64,000 bases of DNA from JBPYCR01 sp051846935 (GCF_051846935.1 NZ_JBPYCS010000003.1:62001-126000); one strand, 5' to 3'. Positions 26,374-35,169 are shown, counted from the stretch's first letter. Notes: generated by a model from the sequence alone, not told the origin. Program-made: numbers and translations.

Positions 26374-26971
26374 TTAAGTCATTCTCATAATGTCCAATAT
26401 ATTGATCAATATTTTGCTGATAATTAAACAGTTCTACCTCGAGAGGGCTTGGCTCTTCATTAAAACGTTTTTTAAACCAATGGTTAAAAAACAAGAGCAT
26501 GCCTACTCCAAGACCTATTGAATACGGGATCTGAATCCAAAGAGGAAAAGGTGTTTCTTCTGACGTCAATAAATAATGTAATCTTTGATGCACCTCTTGC
26601 ATACTAACATCATAATGAAAGTTCATAATCGTCATTGCTGTCCCGATAAACAGTAAAATCCATACGAAACTGGCAATTATTAATGAAGACCGTTGTTGCT
26701 TATTTACTACACGCACAATTGTATGAGGCGGTCCGACTACCTGGAAATCTAATCTGTTGTACAATTCATTTAAATGCTTTATTACAGTAAAGCTGTCTAT
26801 TACAACGATATTGTTGTCTTTTTTTGTAATTCGATAAATTGGTATTTCTTCAAGCTCGTTTTTTTTATCAAAAACCGTTGAAATATACGCAATTTCTTTC
26901 AGTTTTATTTCGTCTAATTTCGATTTATGAATCATCTTTCTCATCCGTATGTAAACGTTTATCGTTGTCAT
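26351..26971 (-). CDS. spoVAA: stage V sporulation protein AA
   Basis: SpoVAA is the first protein of the spoVA operon, with a cytoplasmic N-terminal domain and two membrane helices (about residues 98-118 and 148-165). I chose the ATG at 26971 (MTTINVYIRMR) with AGGTG eight bases upstream, giving 206 residues, the length of the B. subtilis protein; GTG 26980 and ATG 26977 are alternatives. A sigma-G-like promoter lies 36-65 bases upstream. Confidence 0.92.
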   Translation of the reverse strand: MTTINVYIRMRKMIHKSKLDEIKLKEIAYISTVFDKKNELEEIPIYRITKKDNNIVVIDSFTVIKHLNELYNRLDFQVVGPPHTIVRVVNKQQRSSLIIASFVWILLFIGTAMTIMNFHYDVSMQEVHQRLHYLLTSEETPFPLWIQIPYSIGLGVGMLLFFNHWFKKRFNEEPSPLEVELFNYQQNIDQYIGHYENDLNDKHKYY

Positions 26972-27006
26972 TTTCATCACACCTTTAAATGCCGGTTTGT
27001 ATACAT

Positions 27007-27036
27007 TAGTATTTGCGGTTCATACTGAATTATACA
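27007..27036 (-). promoter_or_regulatory. candidate sigma-G promoter of the spoVA genes
   Basis: TGTATA (27036-27031) and AATACTA (27013-27007) are separated by 17 bases, close to the sigma-G pattern (TGNATA ... CATACTA). The spoVA operon of B. subtilis is sigma-G dependent, and the spoIIA terminator lies just upstream. Confidence 0.5.
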
Positions 27037-27156
27037 AACCATGTATTAAAGCGCTTCACAAGAGCGTTATCAAGTGGTTTACTTCATTCTTCTATCGTTG
27101 AATCATTTGTTAAATAGACCGACTTAGACCAAGTGCACCTATATTGTAATAAAAAG

Positions 27157-27204
27157 AAAAATCAGACGAATCATCTATCGTTTGATGATTTGCCTGATTT
27201 TTTA
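27157..27204 (-). terminator. intrinsic terminator of the spoIIA operon
   Basis: On the minus strand AAATCAGGCAAATCATC pairs with GATGATTCGTCTGATTT with one bulge and one mismatch, followed by TTCTTTTT. It begins nine bases after the sigF stop and isolates spoIIA from spoVA. Confidence 0.85.
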
Positions 27205-27212
27205 TGAGAGCT

Positions 27213-27968
27213 TCATAGCTTCATTCGTAATTTCATTTCATGTAATATTTTCTTTTCTAAACGTGAAACTTGAACTTGGGAAATTCCTAGCCGCTCGGCG
27301 ACTTCAGATTGGGTTTTATCTTTATAATAGCGTAAATAAACAATTAACCTTTCTCTCTCGCTTAAATCACGAATCGCTTCTTCCAACGTTAACTTGTCAA
27401 ACCAGTTCCCATCCTTATCTGCGATTTGATCAAGCAGCGTAATCGGATCTCCATCATTTTCAAAAACAGTTTCATGAATTGAATGAGGGGATCTTGCCGC
27501 TTCTTGAGCATGTGCAACCTCTTCGGCTGTTAAATCTAATGCATCTGCGACTTCACTTACAGTAGGAGATCTACCGAGTCGTTTCGTCAATTCATCTTTT
27601 TTGATTCGAATTTTATTTGCAGTTTCTTTTATCGTTCTACTTACTTTCAAACTGCCATCATCTCGAATAAATCGTTGAATTTCCCCTATAATCATAGGTA
27701 CCGCATACGTTGAAAAACGTACATCATAAGATAAATCAAACTTGTCAATAGATTTAATTAAACCAATACTACCTATTTGAAATAAATCCTCTGGATCATA
27801 GCCACGATTTAAAAATCGTTGAACAACCGACCAAACAAGACGGACATTTTTTTCTACGAGCAAATCCCTAGCTTGTCGATCTCCTTGTTGACTTTTTAAT
27901 ATATATTCCTTTACCTGTTCATTCGTCAAGGTCCCCTTTTGCTGTTCGTGCTCAATATTTACTTTCAT
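27213..27968 (-). CDS. sigF: forespore RNA polymerase sigma factor sigma-F
   Basis: Sigma-F directs early forespore transcription and is held inactive by SpoIIAB. The 251-residue protein has region 2 (NVRLVWSVVQRFLNRGYDPE, then DLFQIGSIGLIKSIDKFD), region 3, and region 4 with the helix-turn-helix (KTQSEVAERLGISQVQVSRL). The ATG has GGGGG eight bases upstream and lies 15 bases after spoIIAB, giving the classical spoIIAA-spoIIAB-sigF operon. Confidence 0.97.
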   Translation of the reverse strand: MKVNIEHEQQKGTLTNEQVKEYILKSQQGDRQARDLLVEKNVRLVWSVVQRFLNRGYDPEDLFQIGSIGLIKSIDKFDLSYDVRFSTYAVPMIIGEIQRFIRDDGSLKVSRTIKETANKIRIKKDELTKRLGRSPTVSEVADALDLTAEEVAHAQEAARSPHSIHETVFENDGDPITLLDQIADKDGNWFDKLTLEEAIRDLSERERLIVYLRYYKDKTQSEVAERLGISQVQVSRLEKKILHEMKLRMKL

Positions 27969-27983
27969 TGGCAGAACCCCCTA

Positions 27984-28424
27984 TTAATTGCAAACCGTTT
28001 TACTTTTTGATAGCTGTTTCTTCATAGTAACGGTTGTTCCTTCTCCGGGGTTGGACTGTACCTCTACAAAATCCATAAAATTTTCAATGATCGTAAAGCC
28101 CATACCTGATCGTTCATATTCAGGCTTGGATGTGTATAAAGGTTGTCTCGCTTCTTCTATATCCTGAATACCTATTCCAGTGTCCTTAACAATAAGCTCG
28201 ACCTCTCCATCGTGTAATTTACAAATAATTTTTATAAAGTGATCAGGCTCGTTGTTATATCCATGTATGATTGAATTCGTCACAGCTTCAGATACGACCG
28301 TTTTAATTTCTGTTAACTCATCCATCGTAGGATCCAACTGTGTGACAAATGCACCAACGGTTCCTCGCGCAAATGATTCATTACTACTAACACTAGAAAA
28401 TTGTAAAACCATCTCGTTTTTCAT
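27984..28424 (-). CDS. spoIIAB: anti-sigma-F factor and protein kinase SpoIIAB
   Basis: SpoIIAB binds sigma-F and also phosphorylates SpoIIAA with ATP. The GHKL-type ATP site is visible: EAVTNSIIHGYNN (N box), DTGIGI (G1) and ERSGMGFTIIENFMD (G2). The 146-residue length is normal. Its start overlaps the spoIIAA stop by four bases (ATGA), which keeps the two proteins in fixed ratio. Confidence 0.97.
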   Translation of the reverse strand: MKNEMVLQFSSVSSNESFARGTVGAFVTQLDPTMDELTEIKTVVSEAVTNSIIHGYNNEPDHFIKIICKLHDGEVELIVKDTGIGIQDIEEARQPLYTSKPEYERSGMGFTIIENFMDFVEVQSNPGEGTTVTMKKQLSKSKTVCN

Positions 28425-28774
28425 GACGCCACCCCCAAAGAACCTAATGCACTTTCTTCACTATCTTCGTTACGAATAATTTTAAACAAGCCAGACATCT
28501 CAAATAGTCGAGCAATCGGCGGGGAGATGGAACAGACGATCATTTCGCCGCCAAGCTGCAGCACTTCTTTATACCGACCTAAAATTACACCAAGTCCAGA
28601 ACTATCCATAAAAGTAACAGCCTCAAGATTTAAGATGATGTGCTTTACAGGATTGTTATACAGTGTGTTTTGCCATTCTTCTCGCAAATAATTCGCTTCA
28701 TGATGATCCAGCTCTCCAGCTAATCGAACTACTAATACGTTCTCTTTGACGACAAAGCTTGAAGTTAATCCCAT
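28421..28774 (-). CDS. spoIIAA: anti-anti-sigma factor SpoIIAA
   Basis: SpoIIAA releases sigma-F from SpoIIAB when unphosphorylated. This STAS-domain protein of 117 residues carries the phospho-accepting serine in FMDSSGLGVILGRYKE near residue 58. The ATG has GGAGGG six bases upstream. The 102-base gap to dacF contains a possible sigma-H promoter. Confidence 0.97.
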   Translation of the reverse strand: MGLTSSFVVKENVLVVRLAGELDHHEANYLREEWQNTLYNNPVKHIILNLEAVTFMDSSGLGVILGRYKEVLQLGGEMIVCSISPPIARLFEMSGLFKIIRNEDSEESALGSLGVAS

Positions 28775-28807
28775 ATGTTTCCCTCCTTTAAAACCTGCTG
28801 CTTACTT

Positions 28808-28835
28808 TTTCTCGATCGTTTGAATGGATTCCTGC
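28808..28835 (-). promoter_or_regulatory. possible sigma-H promoter of spoIIA
   Basis: CAGGAATCC and, about ten bases on, ATCGAGAAA resemble the sigma-H elements RnAGGAwWW and RnnGAATww with one mismatch in the -10. In B. subtilis spoIIA is read from a sigma-H promoter at this position. The match is weak. Confidence 0.3.
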
Positions 28836-28876
28836 CTCTTGACAAAAGTAGAAGAAATTCTGCAAATACCGATGAA

Positions 28877-30052
28877 TTATTCGCTTTTAGCAATTTGCTG
28901 TATCGTTCTTTTAAACAATGTAAAATACGATGCACTTTTAATATCCTCGTTTACGACTAATGCCGTTTCAGATAAAATAGTATCATTGTTTTTGACTTGT
29001 AAAACACCTACTTGATCTCCTTTTTTCAAGGGCAACGTAATTTGATCCTTCATCCTTATAGACGTAGTAATGTTTTTAGGTTCTTTTCCTTTTTTATATA
29101 GTGTGCTGATAGAGTCGGACGTAACTACATCTATGATATGCTGATCGGATTTTAATAATTTTAATTGTGTAACTGCCTCATTTTTATCCATTATTTTTTT
29201 CGTTGCAAATTGATTAAAGGCGTAATCAAGCATTTTCGACACGAGAGCATTTCTCTCTTTCGCTGTTTTTGCTCCCATTACCACAGCAATAACACGCATA
29301 CCATCTTTTTTAGCTGTTGCAGTTAAACAATATTTAGCTTCGTTTGTAAAACCTGTCTTCAACCCGTCAACACCTGGGTAAAAACGAACGAGCTTATTTG
29401 TATTTACTAACCAAAATTCGTTCTCTTTCCCCTTTCTTAAATAGTCTTCGTAAATCGAAGTATATTGTGTAACGTGTTCATATTTAAGTAATTCTTTTGC
29501 GATAATCGCCATGTCGTGTGAAGTGCTGTACTGATTTTCTGCCGGCAATCCTGACGAATTTGTAAAGCGGGTATGCTTTAACCCTAGCATTTCAGCCTTT
29601 TTATTCATCATTTTAACAAACGATTCCTCACTACCGGCTATGCGTTCAGCAAGCGCTACACTGGCATCATTTCCAGATGCAATTGCTATCCCTTTAAGTA
29701 AGTTTTCGACTGACATTTCCTCGCCAGTCTCTAAAAATATTTGTGAGCCGCCCATCGAAGAAGCTCGCTCACTAATTCTAATCTGTTCTTCAAGTTTAAG
29801 GTCTCCTTTATGAAGTTCCTCCATTATTAATAAAAGAGTCATAATCTTAGTCATACTTGCTGGGGGGAGCTTATCATTTGCGTTTTTATCGTATAATATC
29901 TTTCCTGTATCTTGTTCAATTAATATTGCTGATTTCGCACCTTCAGCTAAATCAATAGCTTCCTGTACTTCCTCTTCTTGTTCTGCAAAAATCGGCATCT
30001 GACCGAAGATCGTTGTACTTACTAGTATTAATATAACAATTGTTTTTTTCAT
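28877..30052 (-). CDS. dacF: D-alanyl-D-alanine carboxypeptidase DacF
   Basis: DacF is a low-molecular-weight penicillin-binding protein of the forespore that affects cortex cross-linking. It has a signal peptide (KKTIVILILVSTTIFG) and the serine peptidase motifs SMTK near residue 65, SGN near 127 and KTG near 231. I chose the ATG at 30052 with GGAGG eight bases upstream. It lies directly upstream of spoIIAA as in B. subtilis, where read-through from dacF also transcribes spoIIA. Confidence 0.93.
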   Translation of the reverse strand: MKKTIVILILVSTTIFGQMPIFAEQEEEVQEAIDLAEGAKSAILIEQDTGKILYDKNANDKLPPASMTKIMTLLLIMEELHKGDLKLEEQIRISERASSMGGSQIFLETGEEMSVENLLKGIAIASGNDASVALAERIAGSEESFVKMMNKKAEMLGLKHTRFTNSSGLPAENQYSTSHDMAIIAKELLKYEHVTQYTSIYEDYLRKGKENEFWLVNTNKLVRFYPGVDGLKTGFTNEAKYCLTATAKKDGMRVIAVVMGAKTAKERNALVSKMLDYAFNQFATKKIMDKNEAVTQLKLLKSDQHIIDVVTSDSISTLYKKGKEPKNITTSIRMKDQITLPLKKGDQVGVLQVKNNDTILSETALVVNEDIKSASYFTLFKRTIQQIAKSE

Positions 30053-30161
30053 CAAATCTACCTCCAACAATCCATTTTTCATCCGTAATTAAAAACCTCT
30101 ATCTATTTCTAATTAATAAATATAGGATATCCATTCTATGTTAGATTTATAACTATTTAGC

Positions 30162-30183
30162 AAACATATTTACAAATATGTTT
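30162..30183. promoter_or_regulatory. 22-bp perfect palindrome upstream of dacF
   Basis: AAACATATTT and AAATATGTTT flank a two-base AC centre. It lies 110 bases before the dacF start and looks like an operator for a dimeric regulator; I cannot name the regulator. Confidence 0.4.
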
Positions 30184-30558
30184 CCTGTTTTGTATATATA
30201 ATGAAGGTACCATTTGATTAAATAACAGACCGTTTTATTAACTAACGTAAAAACACTCTGCGTAAACTTTTAGTTTAAATATTTTCACAAGACTTTCGAA
30301 ATGTCCAAGCTTGAGTCACTATGTGTAGTTCTAGCTTTCGTCTGAGAGGATGTAAGGAAGGGCAAGTGGATGTTTCTTCCAAATGATTGAAAAATGGACA
30401 GAGATGGTTCAACGTCCATTTCCTAGCAAATAAAGTAAATTACAATAAATAGTTCCTATATTTTACACAAACTTTTCATGCGTACAATGGTCATACAATT
30501 TATTCCCTTATATTGCTCATTCATTTTTTATGTGGTCACCTTTTTAATTTTACACATT
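30184..30558. other. intergenic stretch without recognisable features
   Basis: This AT-rich part of the dacF-pdp gap has a TATATATAAT tract near 30192 and a GC-richer patch at 30305-30375. I see no gene, RNA or clear repeat match. Confidence 0.4.
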
Positions 30559-30609
30559 AAAAAAAGAAGTCCAGCAAATCCTGTTTCAATTAGGAATGCC
30601 GAACTTCTT
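30559..30609 (-). terminator. intrinsic terminator of pdp
   Basis: AAGAAGT...ACTTCTT closes an imperfect stem of about 18 pairs, followed on the minus strand by seven T residues. It begins 36 bases after the pdp stop. Confidence 0.85.
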
Positions 30610-30644
30610 AACTATTAATTTATTAAGTGAACTATTTCCCATCT

Positions 30645-31949
30645 TTAACACATAATTGTTTCATAAACTAATATTGGCTGTTTCTTAGGCTTATCTGAAA
30701 TCTGCATCGCATTTAATATCTTTTTATTTACTGCATCTACTGTAGTAGAACTACTATGTATTGTGGCAAGGGCTTCATTTTCTATGACAGAATCACCTAT
30801 TTTCTTATGGAGTACTACTCCAACAGCTAAGTCAATTTTTGAATTTTTCGTTATTCTGCCAGCACCTAACATCATAGCAGCTTTCCCAATTTCATCAGCG
30901 TTTACCGCCTGAACGACCCCAGATTGTTGAGCTTTTACAACTATTTTATGTTTCGCTTGTGGTAATTGCTCCGGATGTGTAACGGTCGTCGCGTCACCAC
31001 CTTGTGCTTCAATAAAGTCAATAAATTTCTGCAGCGCTTTGCCATTTTTCATATTTTCTATTAAGGTTTCTCTTGCCTCTTCCGCATTGCTTGCTTTCTT
31101 CGCTAGTAAGAGCATTTGACTACCTAGCGTTAAACACAACTCTGTTAAGTCTTCCGGTCCATTCCCTTGTAGCGTCTCGATTGCTTCTTTTACCTCAAGT
31201 GCATTACCAACCGAATGTCCGAGTGGCTGGCTCATATCAGATATAATTGCTACTGTTTCTTTTCCAACTAATTTTCCAATCGAAACCATCGTTTGCGCAA
31301 GCTTTTTAGCCATATCCAAGTTTTTCATAAATGCACCTGAACCAGTTTTTACATCTAAAACAATTGCATCCGCACCTGCTGCAATCTTCTTACTCATAAT
31401 TGAGCTTGCAATTAAGGGGATAGAATTCACCGTTGCAGTTACATCTCGTAAACTATATAACTTTTTATCAGCTGGAGTGAGATTGCCCGATTGTCCAATA
31501 ACACCGAGCTTATGCTTATTTACAAGCTCTATAAATTGTTCATTAGTAAGTTCCGTATGAAAGCCACGAATTGATTCAAGCTTATCAATTGTTCCTCCTG
31601 TATGACCAAGTCCACGTCCGCTCATTTTTGGGATGACAACTCCTGCTGAAGCTACTAATGGTGCTAATATTAGCGTCGTTGTATCGCCTACCCCGCCAGT
31701 TGAATGCTTATCCACCTTTATTCCTTTTATTTCCGAAAGATCGATCGTGCTACCTGAGTGAACCATCGCCATTGTTAATGCAGCACTTTCGCGTTCCGTC
31801 ATGCCTTGAAAATAAGTAGCCATTAGTAATGCACTAATTTGATAATCTGGAATCTGCTCATTCGTATACGCGTCAATAAAAAAACGTATTTCTTCTTCTG
31901 TTAATTCTTTACCATCTCGCTTGCTCTCTATAATATCGTACATTCTCAT
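30645..31949 (-). CDS. pdp: pyrimidine-nucleoside phosphorylase
   Basis: The enzyme splits uridine, thymidine and deoxyuridine into base and (deoxy)ribose-1-phosphate. The family signature SGRGLGHTGGTIDKLES is present near residue 115, with KHSTGGVGDTTTLILAP before it. At 434 residues it has the full glycosyltransferase family 3 fold. It lies 37 bases after deoB, whose enzyme converts the sugar phosphate further. In B. subtilis the gene at this place between drm and dacF is the purine phosphorylase pupG. The ATG at 31949 has AGGTG seven bases upstream. Confidence 0.95.
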   Translation of the reverse strand: MRMYDIIESKRDGKELTEEEIRFFIDAYTNEQIPDYQISALLMATYFQGMTERESAALTMAMVHSGSTIDLSEIKGIKVDKHSTGGVGDTTTLILAPLVASAGVVIPKMSGRGLGHTGGTIDKLESIRGFHTELTNEQFIELVNKHKLGVIGQSGNLTPADKKLYSLRDVTATVNSIPLIASSIMSKKIAAGADAIVLDVKTGSGAFMKNLDMAKKLAQTMVSIGKLVGKETVAIISDMSQPLGHSVGNALEVKEAIETLQGNGPEDLTELCLTLGSQMLLLAKKASNAEEARETLIENMKNGKALQKFIDFIEAQGGDATTVTHPEQLPQAKHKIVVKAQQSGVVQAVNADEIGKAAMMLGAGRITKNSKIDLAVGVVLHKKIGDSVIENEALATIHSSSTTVDAVNKKILNAMQISDKPKKQPILVYETIMC

Positions 31950-31986
31950 TCAAATACACCTGCCCTTATTTTAGTGTATACTCATA

Positions 31987-33159
31987 TTAATCTAGCAACT
32001 CGCTTAAAAAACTGCTCCCGTAAGCAGGAAGATGTACATTAAAATTATCGGCAATCGTCGCGCCAACATCTGCAAATGTTTTGCGAATAGGTAACTGTTT
32101 GCCTGCTTGTATTTTTCGGTGATAGACAAGTAAAGGTACATATTCTCTCGTGTGATCTGTCCCATGATGAGTCGGATCGTTGCCGTGATCTGCAGTAATA
32201 ATTAGCAAATCATCTTCCTTTAACTTATCCAACACTTCTGGTAGTCTCTTATCAAAAGCTTCTAATGCTTGTCCATAGCCAATTACATCACGTCGGTGCC
32301 CATATTTCGCATCAAAATCAACAAGATTTAAAAAACAAAGGCCATGAAAGTCTCGATCCAAACATTCGATTAATTTTGTCATGCCATCTTCGTTATCAAT
32401 CGTCCGTATCGTTTCTGTAATTCCTTCTCCATCGTAAATATCTGATATTTTTCCTAGCCCAATTACATCTAGGCTTTCATCCTCTAATTCATTCAATACG
32501 GTACGACCAAAAGGCTTTAATGCATAATCGTGGCGATTTGGAGTTCTAACAAAAGCTCCAGGCTCTCCGATAAATGGACGGGCAATAATGCGGCCGACCA
32601 TATACTTTTCATCTAAAGTCAATTCACGTGCAATTTCACAAATAGAATAAAGCTCATCAATTGGGACTACCGCTTCATGAGCTGCAATTTGCAGTACAGA
32701 ATCTGCCGAAGTGTACACAATAATAGCTCCCGTTTTCATCTGCTCTTCGCCTAATTCATCTAAAATAACTGTCCCCGAAGCTGGCTTATTACCAATAATT
32801 TTTCTATTTGTTCGTTTTTCAAGCTCTTGAATCAATTCTTGCGGAAAGCCTTCTGGAAACGTTCGAAAAGGCTGATCAATGCGCAATCCCATCAATTCCC
32901 AATGGCCTGTCATCGTATCTTTTCCGTTTGAAGCCTCTTCCATCTTTGTATAATGTGCTTTCGGATACTTTTGTTTTTGGACTCCTTTAACCTCTTTAAT
33001 ATTACTTAATCCGAGCTGTCCTAAATACGGCAGATTCAATCCATTCATATGTTCTGCAATATTCCCTAACGTGTCTGCTCCTTCATCATTAAACAATTTT
33101 GCATCTGGTGCTTGTCCAATACCGACTGAGTCCATTACAACTAAAAAAATTCGTTTCAT
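31987..33159 (-). CDS. deoB: phosphopentomutase
   Basis: DeoB (Drm) interconverts (deoxy)ribose-1-phosphate and 5-phosphate. It is an alkaline-phosphatase-superfamily enzyme with the metal-binding motifs VVMDSVGIGQAPD near the start, GKDTMTGHWE (phospho-accepting threonine) and TADHGNDPTHHGTDHTRE near the end. I chose the ATG at 33159 with AGAGG nine bases upstream, giving 390 residues. It lies 53 bases after xerD and leads into pdp. Confidence 0.95.
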   Translation of the reverse strand: MKRIFLVVMDSVGIGQAPDAKLFNDEGADTLGNIAEHMNGLNLPYLGQLGLSNIKEVKGVQKQKYPKAHYTKMEEASNGKDTMTGHWELMGLRIDQPFRTFPEGFPQELIQELEKRTNRKIIGNKPASGTVILDELGEEQMKTGAIIVYTSADSVLQIAAHEAVVPIDELYSICEIARELTLDEKYMVGRIIARPFIGEPGAFVRTPNRHDYALKPFGRTVLNELEDESLDVIGLGKISDIYDGEGITETIRTIDNEDGMTKLIECLDRDFHGLCFLNLVDFDAKYGHRRDVIGYGQALEAFDKRLPEVLDKLKEDDLLIITADHGNDPTHHGTDHTREYVPLLVYHRKIQAGKQLPIRKTFADVGATIADNFNVHLPAYGSSFLSELLD

Positions 33160-33211
33160 TGCTATCTTCCTCTCTCTATTTAATCTATTATATCCAATAA
33201 ATGCTAACAAA

Positions 33212-34105
33212 TCATGCTCTTGGATGATAAGCTTGGTAAATATCTTTTAGTCTAGCTTTTGATACGTGTGTATAAATTTGCGTTGTGGAAATATCTGCAT
33301 GCCCAAGCATTTCCTGTACAGATCGCAAATCCGCACCATTCTCTAGTAAGTGTGTTGCAAAAGAATGACGTAACGTGTGCGGTGTAATTTGTTTTGTAAG
33401 TCCAGCATCTCTAGCCATGTTTCTAAGAACCTTCCAGAAGCCTTGTCTCGTAAGCGGTCTTCCGTGATGATTGACGAATAATTTATTTTCATCCTTTTTA
33501 CGCTTAACGAGCGCATCTCTCGCATAATACAAATAATTTTCTACTGCTTCTTTTGCAACATTCCCTAGTGGTACAATTCTTTCTTTTGATCCTTTTCCTA
33601 AACAGCGCACAAACCCTAAGCTTAAATGAAGGTCACTTACCTTTAAAGAAATTAATTCCGTCACCCGCAGTCCTGTTGCATAAAGCAGCTCGACCATCGC
33701 CTTATTTCGCTTATCGAGAGTTGTAGTTCCTTTAACATTTAATAGTTTATCAACATCTTCTGCAGCTAATATATCCGGTAGCTTCTTTGCTTTTTTCGGT
33801 GTTTCAATATGTACGCTTGCATCATGCTGTACAATCCGCTCTCGTATTAAAAATTGATGGAAAGAACGAATCGATGAAATCGATCGAGATATCGTCGAAG
33901 AAGACTTGCCTTCATCTTTTAGGAAATAAAGAAATGAAAGAATGTCACTTCTCATGACAGCTTCCCAGTTTGTTTTATTTAACATCTCATTAATATATTT
34001 CTTGTACTGTTTTAAATCTCTGCGGTAAGAAGTAATCGTATTTTCAGAAAGAGCTCTTTCTATTTGTAAATAATGAAAAAAATCTTCAAATGGATCTTCC
34101 ATCAT
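33212..34105 (-). CDS. xerD: site-specific tyrosine recombinase XerD
   Basis: XerD (RipX) works with XerC at dif to resolve chromosome dimers. The 297-residue protein has the SAM-like N-terminal core-binding domain and the catalytic domain with RVTELISL (arginine), HTLRHSFATHLLENGADLRS (His-x-x-Arg), LGHADIST and the tyrosine in TTQIYTHVS. The neighbours (yqzK 3 bases upstream, deoB downstream) match B. subtilis ripX, so I call it XerD and not XerC or an element integrase. Confidence 0.94.
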   Translation of the reverse strand: MMEDPFEDFFHYLQIERALSENTITSYRRDLKQYKKYINEMLNKTNWEAVMRSDILSFLYFLKDEGKSSSTISRSISSIRSFHQFLIRERIVQHDASVHIETPKKAKKLPDILAAEDVDKLLNVKGTTTLDKRNKAMVELLYATGLRVTELISLKVSDLHLSLGFVRCLGKGSKERIVPLGNVAKEAVENYLYYARDALVKRKKDENKLFVNHHGRPLTRQGFWKVLRNMARDAGLTKQITPHTLRHSFATHLLENGADLRSVQEMLGHADISTTQIYTHVSKARLKDIYQAYHPRA

Positions 34106-34108
34106 ATG

Positions 34109-34315
34109 CTATTCTCCTATGCGAAAAAATAGATTTAATCGATCAAAAACACTTTCCTCTTCATTAAATACTTTCACTGCCGGCCCTTCTGGCTGATCAT
34201 ATCGATGATATTGTTCATATTCCGTATGCATAAGGCGAAGGCCAAAATAAAAGATAAATGTACATGCTATAAATATAACAAAAACTTTCACAGAATCCCA
34301 GACGATTCGCTTCAC
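34109..34315 (-). CDS. yqzK: YqzK-like membrane protein (DUF4227)
   Basis: This small protein of 68 residues has one membrane helix (about residues 10-28) and an acidic C-terminal part with FNEEESVFDRLNLFFRIGE. It lies between fur and xerD, as yqzK does in B. subtilis, and is probably cotranslated with xerD three bases on. The function is unknown. Confidence 0.85.
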   Translation of the reverse strand: MKRIVWDSVKVFVIFIACTFIFYFGLRLMHTEYEQYHRYDQPEGPAVKVFNEEESVFDRLNLFFRIGE

Positions 34316-34551
34316 TTTAATCCACCTCTTCTAATCCATTCTATTTATTAGAAGATATGCCAAAAAAGATGAATATTATACATACACTTTTTAGATTATT
34401 GGAATGTCGTAAAGACGCGTCCACTATTGCTTGTAAAAATTAGTTAGGAACTACTAGTACAGTCCGTCTGTTAAAACTCAAAAAAAGAAACATCCTATGC
34501 ATATGTTTTGAAAAAACTATATAGCAACAGTGTATATAAACAGATAAAAAT

Positions 34552-34585
34552 AAAAGCCTTTTTCGTTGTTTGAAAATAGGCTTTT
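34552..34585 (-). terminator. intrinsic terminator of fur
   Basis: AAAAGCCT and AGGCTTTT close a stem that continues with TTTTC/GAAAA, followed on the minus strand by ATTTTTATC. It begins 15 bases after the fur stop. Confidence 0.8.
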
Positions 34586-34599
34586 CTCACATATTATAT

Positions 34600-35058
34600 T
34601 TATTTTGTTACTTCAACTGAAGCCGTTTGACATTGCTTACAAATGCCATGAAAAGTTAGCCGGTGGTCCTTTACTTGAAAACCCCAGTCTTTTTCAACGA
34701 TTTGTTCGACTTCTCCTAACAAATCTTCAATAATCTCATCAACCGCACCACATTCCATACAGACAAGATGATGATGGAAATGTTCCACTCCCTCTTTCCG
34801 TAAATCGTAGCGGGATACGCCATCTCCAAAGTTAATTTTATCAACAATTTTCAATTCAGACAGTAGCTCTAATGTACGATAAACAGTAGCTAAGCCAATC
34901 TCCGGTGCTTTTTCTTTAACGAGTAAGAACACATTTTCTGCACTAAGATGATCCTCTTCTCGCTCCAACAATACCCTTAATGTCGCTTCTCTTTGTGGGG
35001 TTAGCTTATAATTTTTTGCATGCAACTGTTTTTTTATTCGATCTATCCTCTGTTCCAT
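34600..35058 (-). CDS. fur: ferric uptake regulator Fur
   Basis: Fur represses iron uptake genes when iron is sufficient. The 152-residue protein has the winged-helix domain (LTPQREATLRVLLE, then IGLATVYRTLELLSEL), the HFHHHLVC metal-binding segment, and two CxxC pairs (CMEC, CKQC) for structural zinc. PerR and Zur are paralogues; the place between yqzK and spoIIM supports Fur. I chose the ATG at 35058 with GAGGGGG eight bases upstream. A consensus promoter and a PerR/Fur-type box lie upstream. Confidence 0.93.
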   Translation of the reverse strand: MEQRIDRIKKQLHAKNYKLTPQREATLRVLLEREEDHLSAENVFLLVKEKAPEIGLATVYRTLELLSELKIVDKINFGDGVSRYDLRKEGVEHFHHHLVCMECGAVDEIIEDLLGEVEQIVEKDWGFQVKDHRLTFHGICKQCQTASVEVTK

Positions 35059-35087
35059 GTTAAGTTCCCCCTCCATACTCCCTTTTT

Positions 35088-35116
35088 ATTATATGCTCAC
35101 ATGGAACAGGTGTCAA
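35088..35116 (-). promoter_or_regulatory. sigma-A promoter of fur
   Basis: Perfect TTGACA (35116-35111) and perfect TATAAT (35093-35088) are 17 bases apart. Confidence 0.8.
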
Positions 35117-35117
35117 A

Positions 35118-35132
35118 GTATAATTATTATAA
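35118..35132 (-). promoter_or_regulatory. PerR/Fur-type box upstream of the fur promoter
   Basis: The minus strand reads TTATAATAATTATAC, one base off the 7-1-7 Per box TTATAATnATTATAA. It touches the upstream side of the -35 element. The fur gene of B. subtilis is PerR-regulated, which fits. Confidence 0.65.
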
Positions 35133-35169
35133 ACAACATATTGTATTTATTATTAAAAAGTAATTAATA

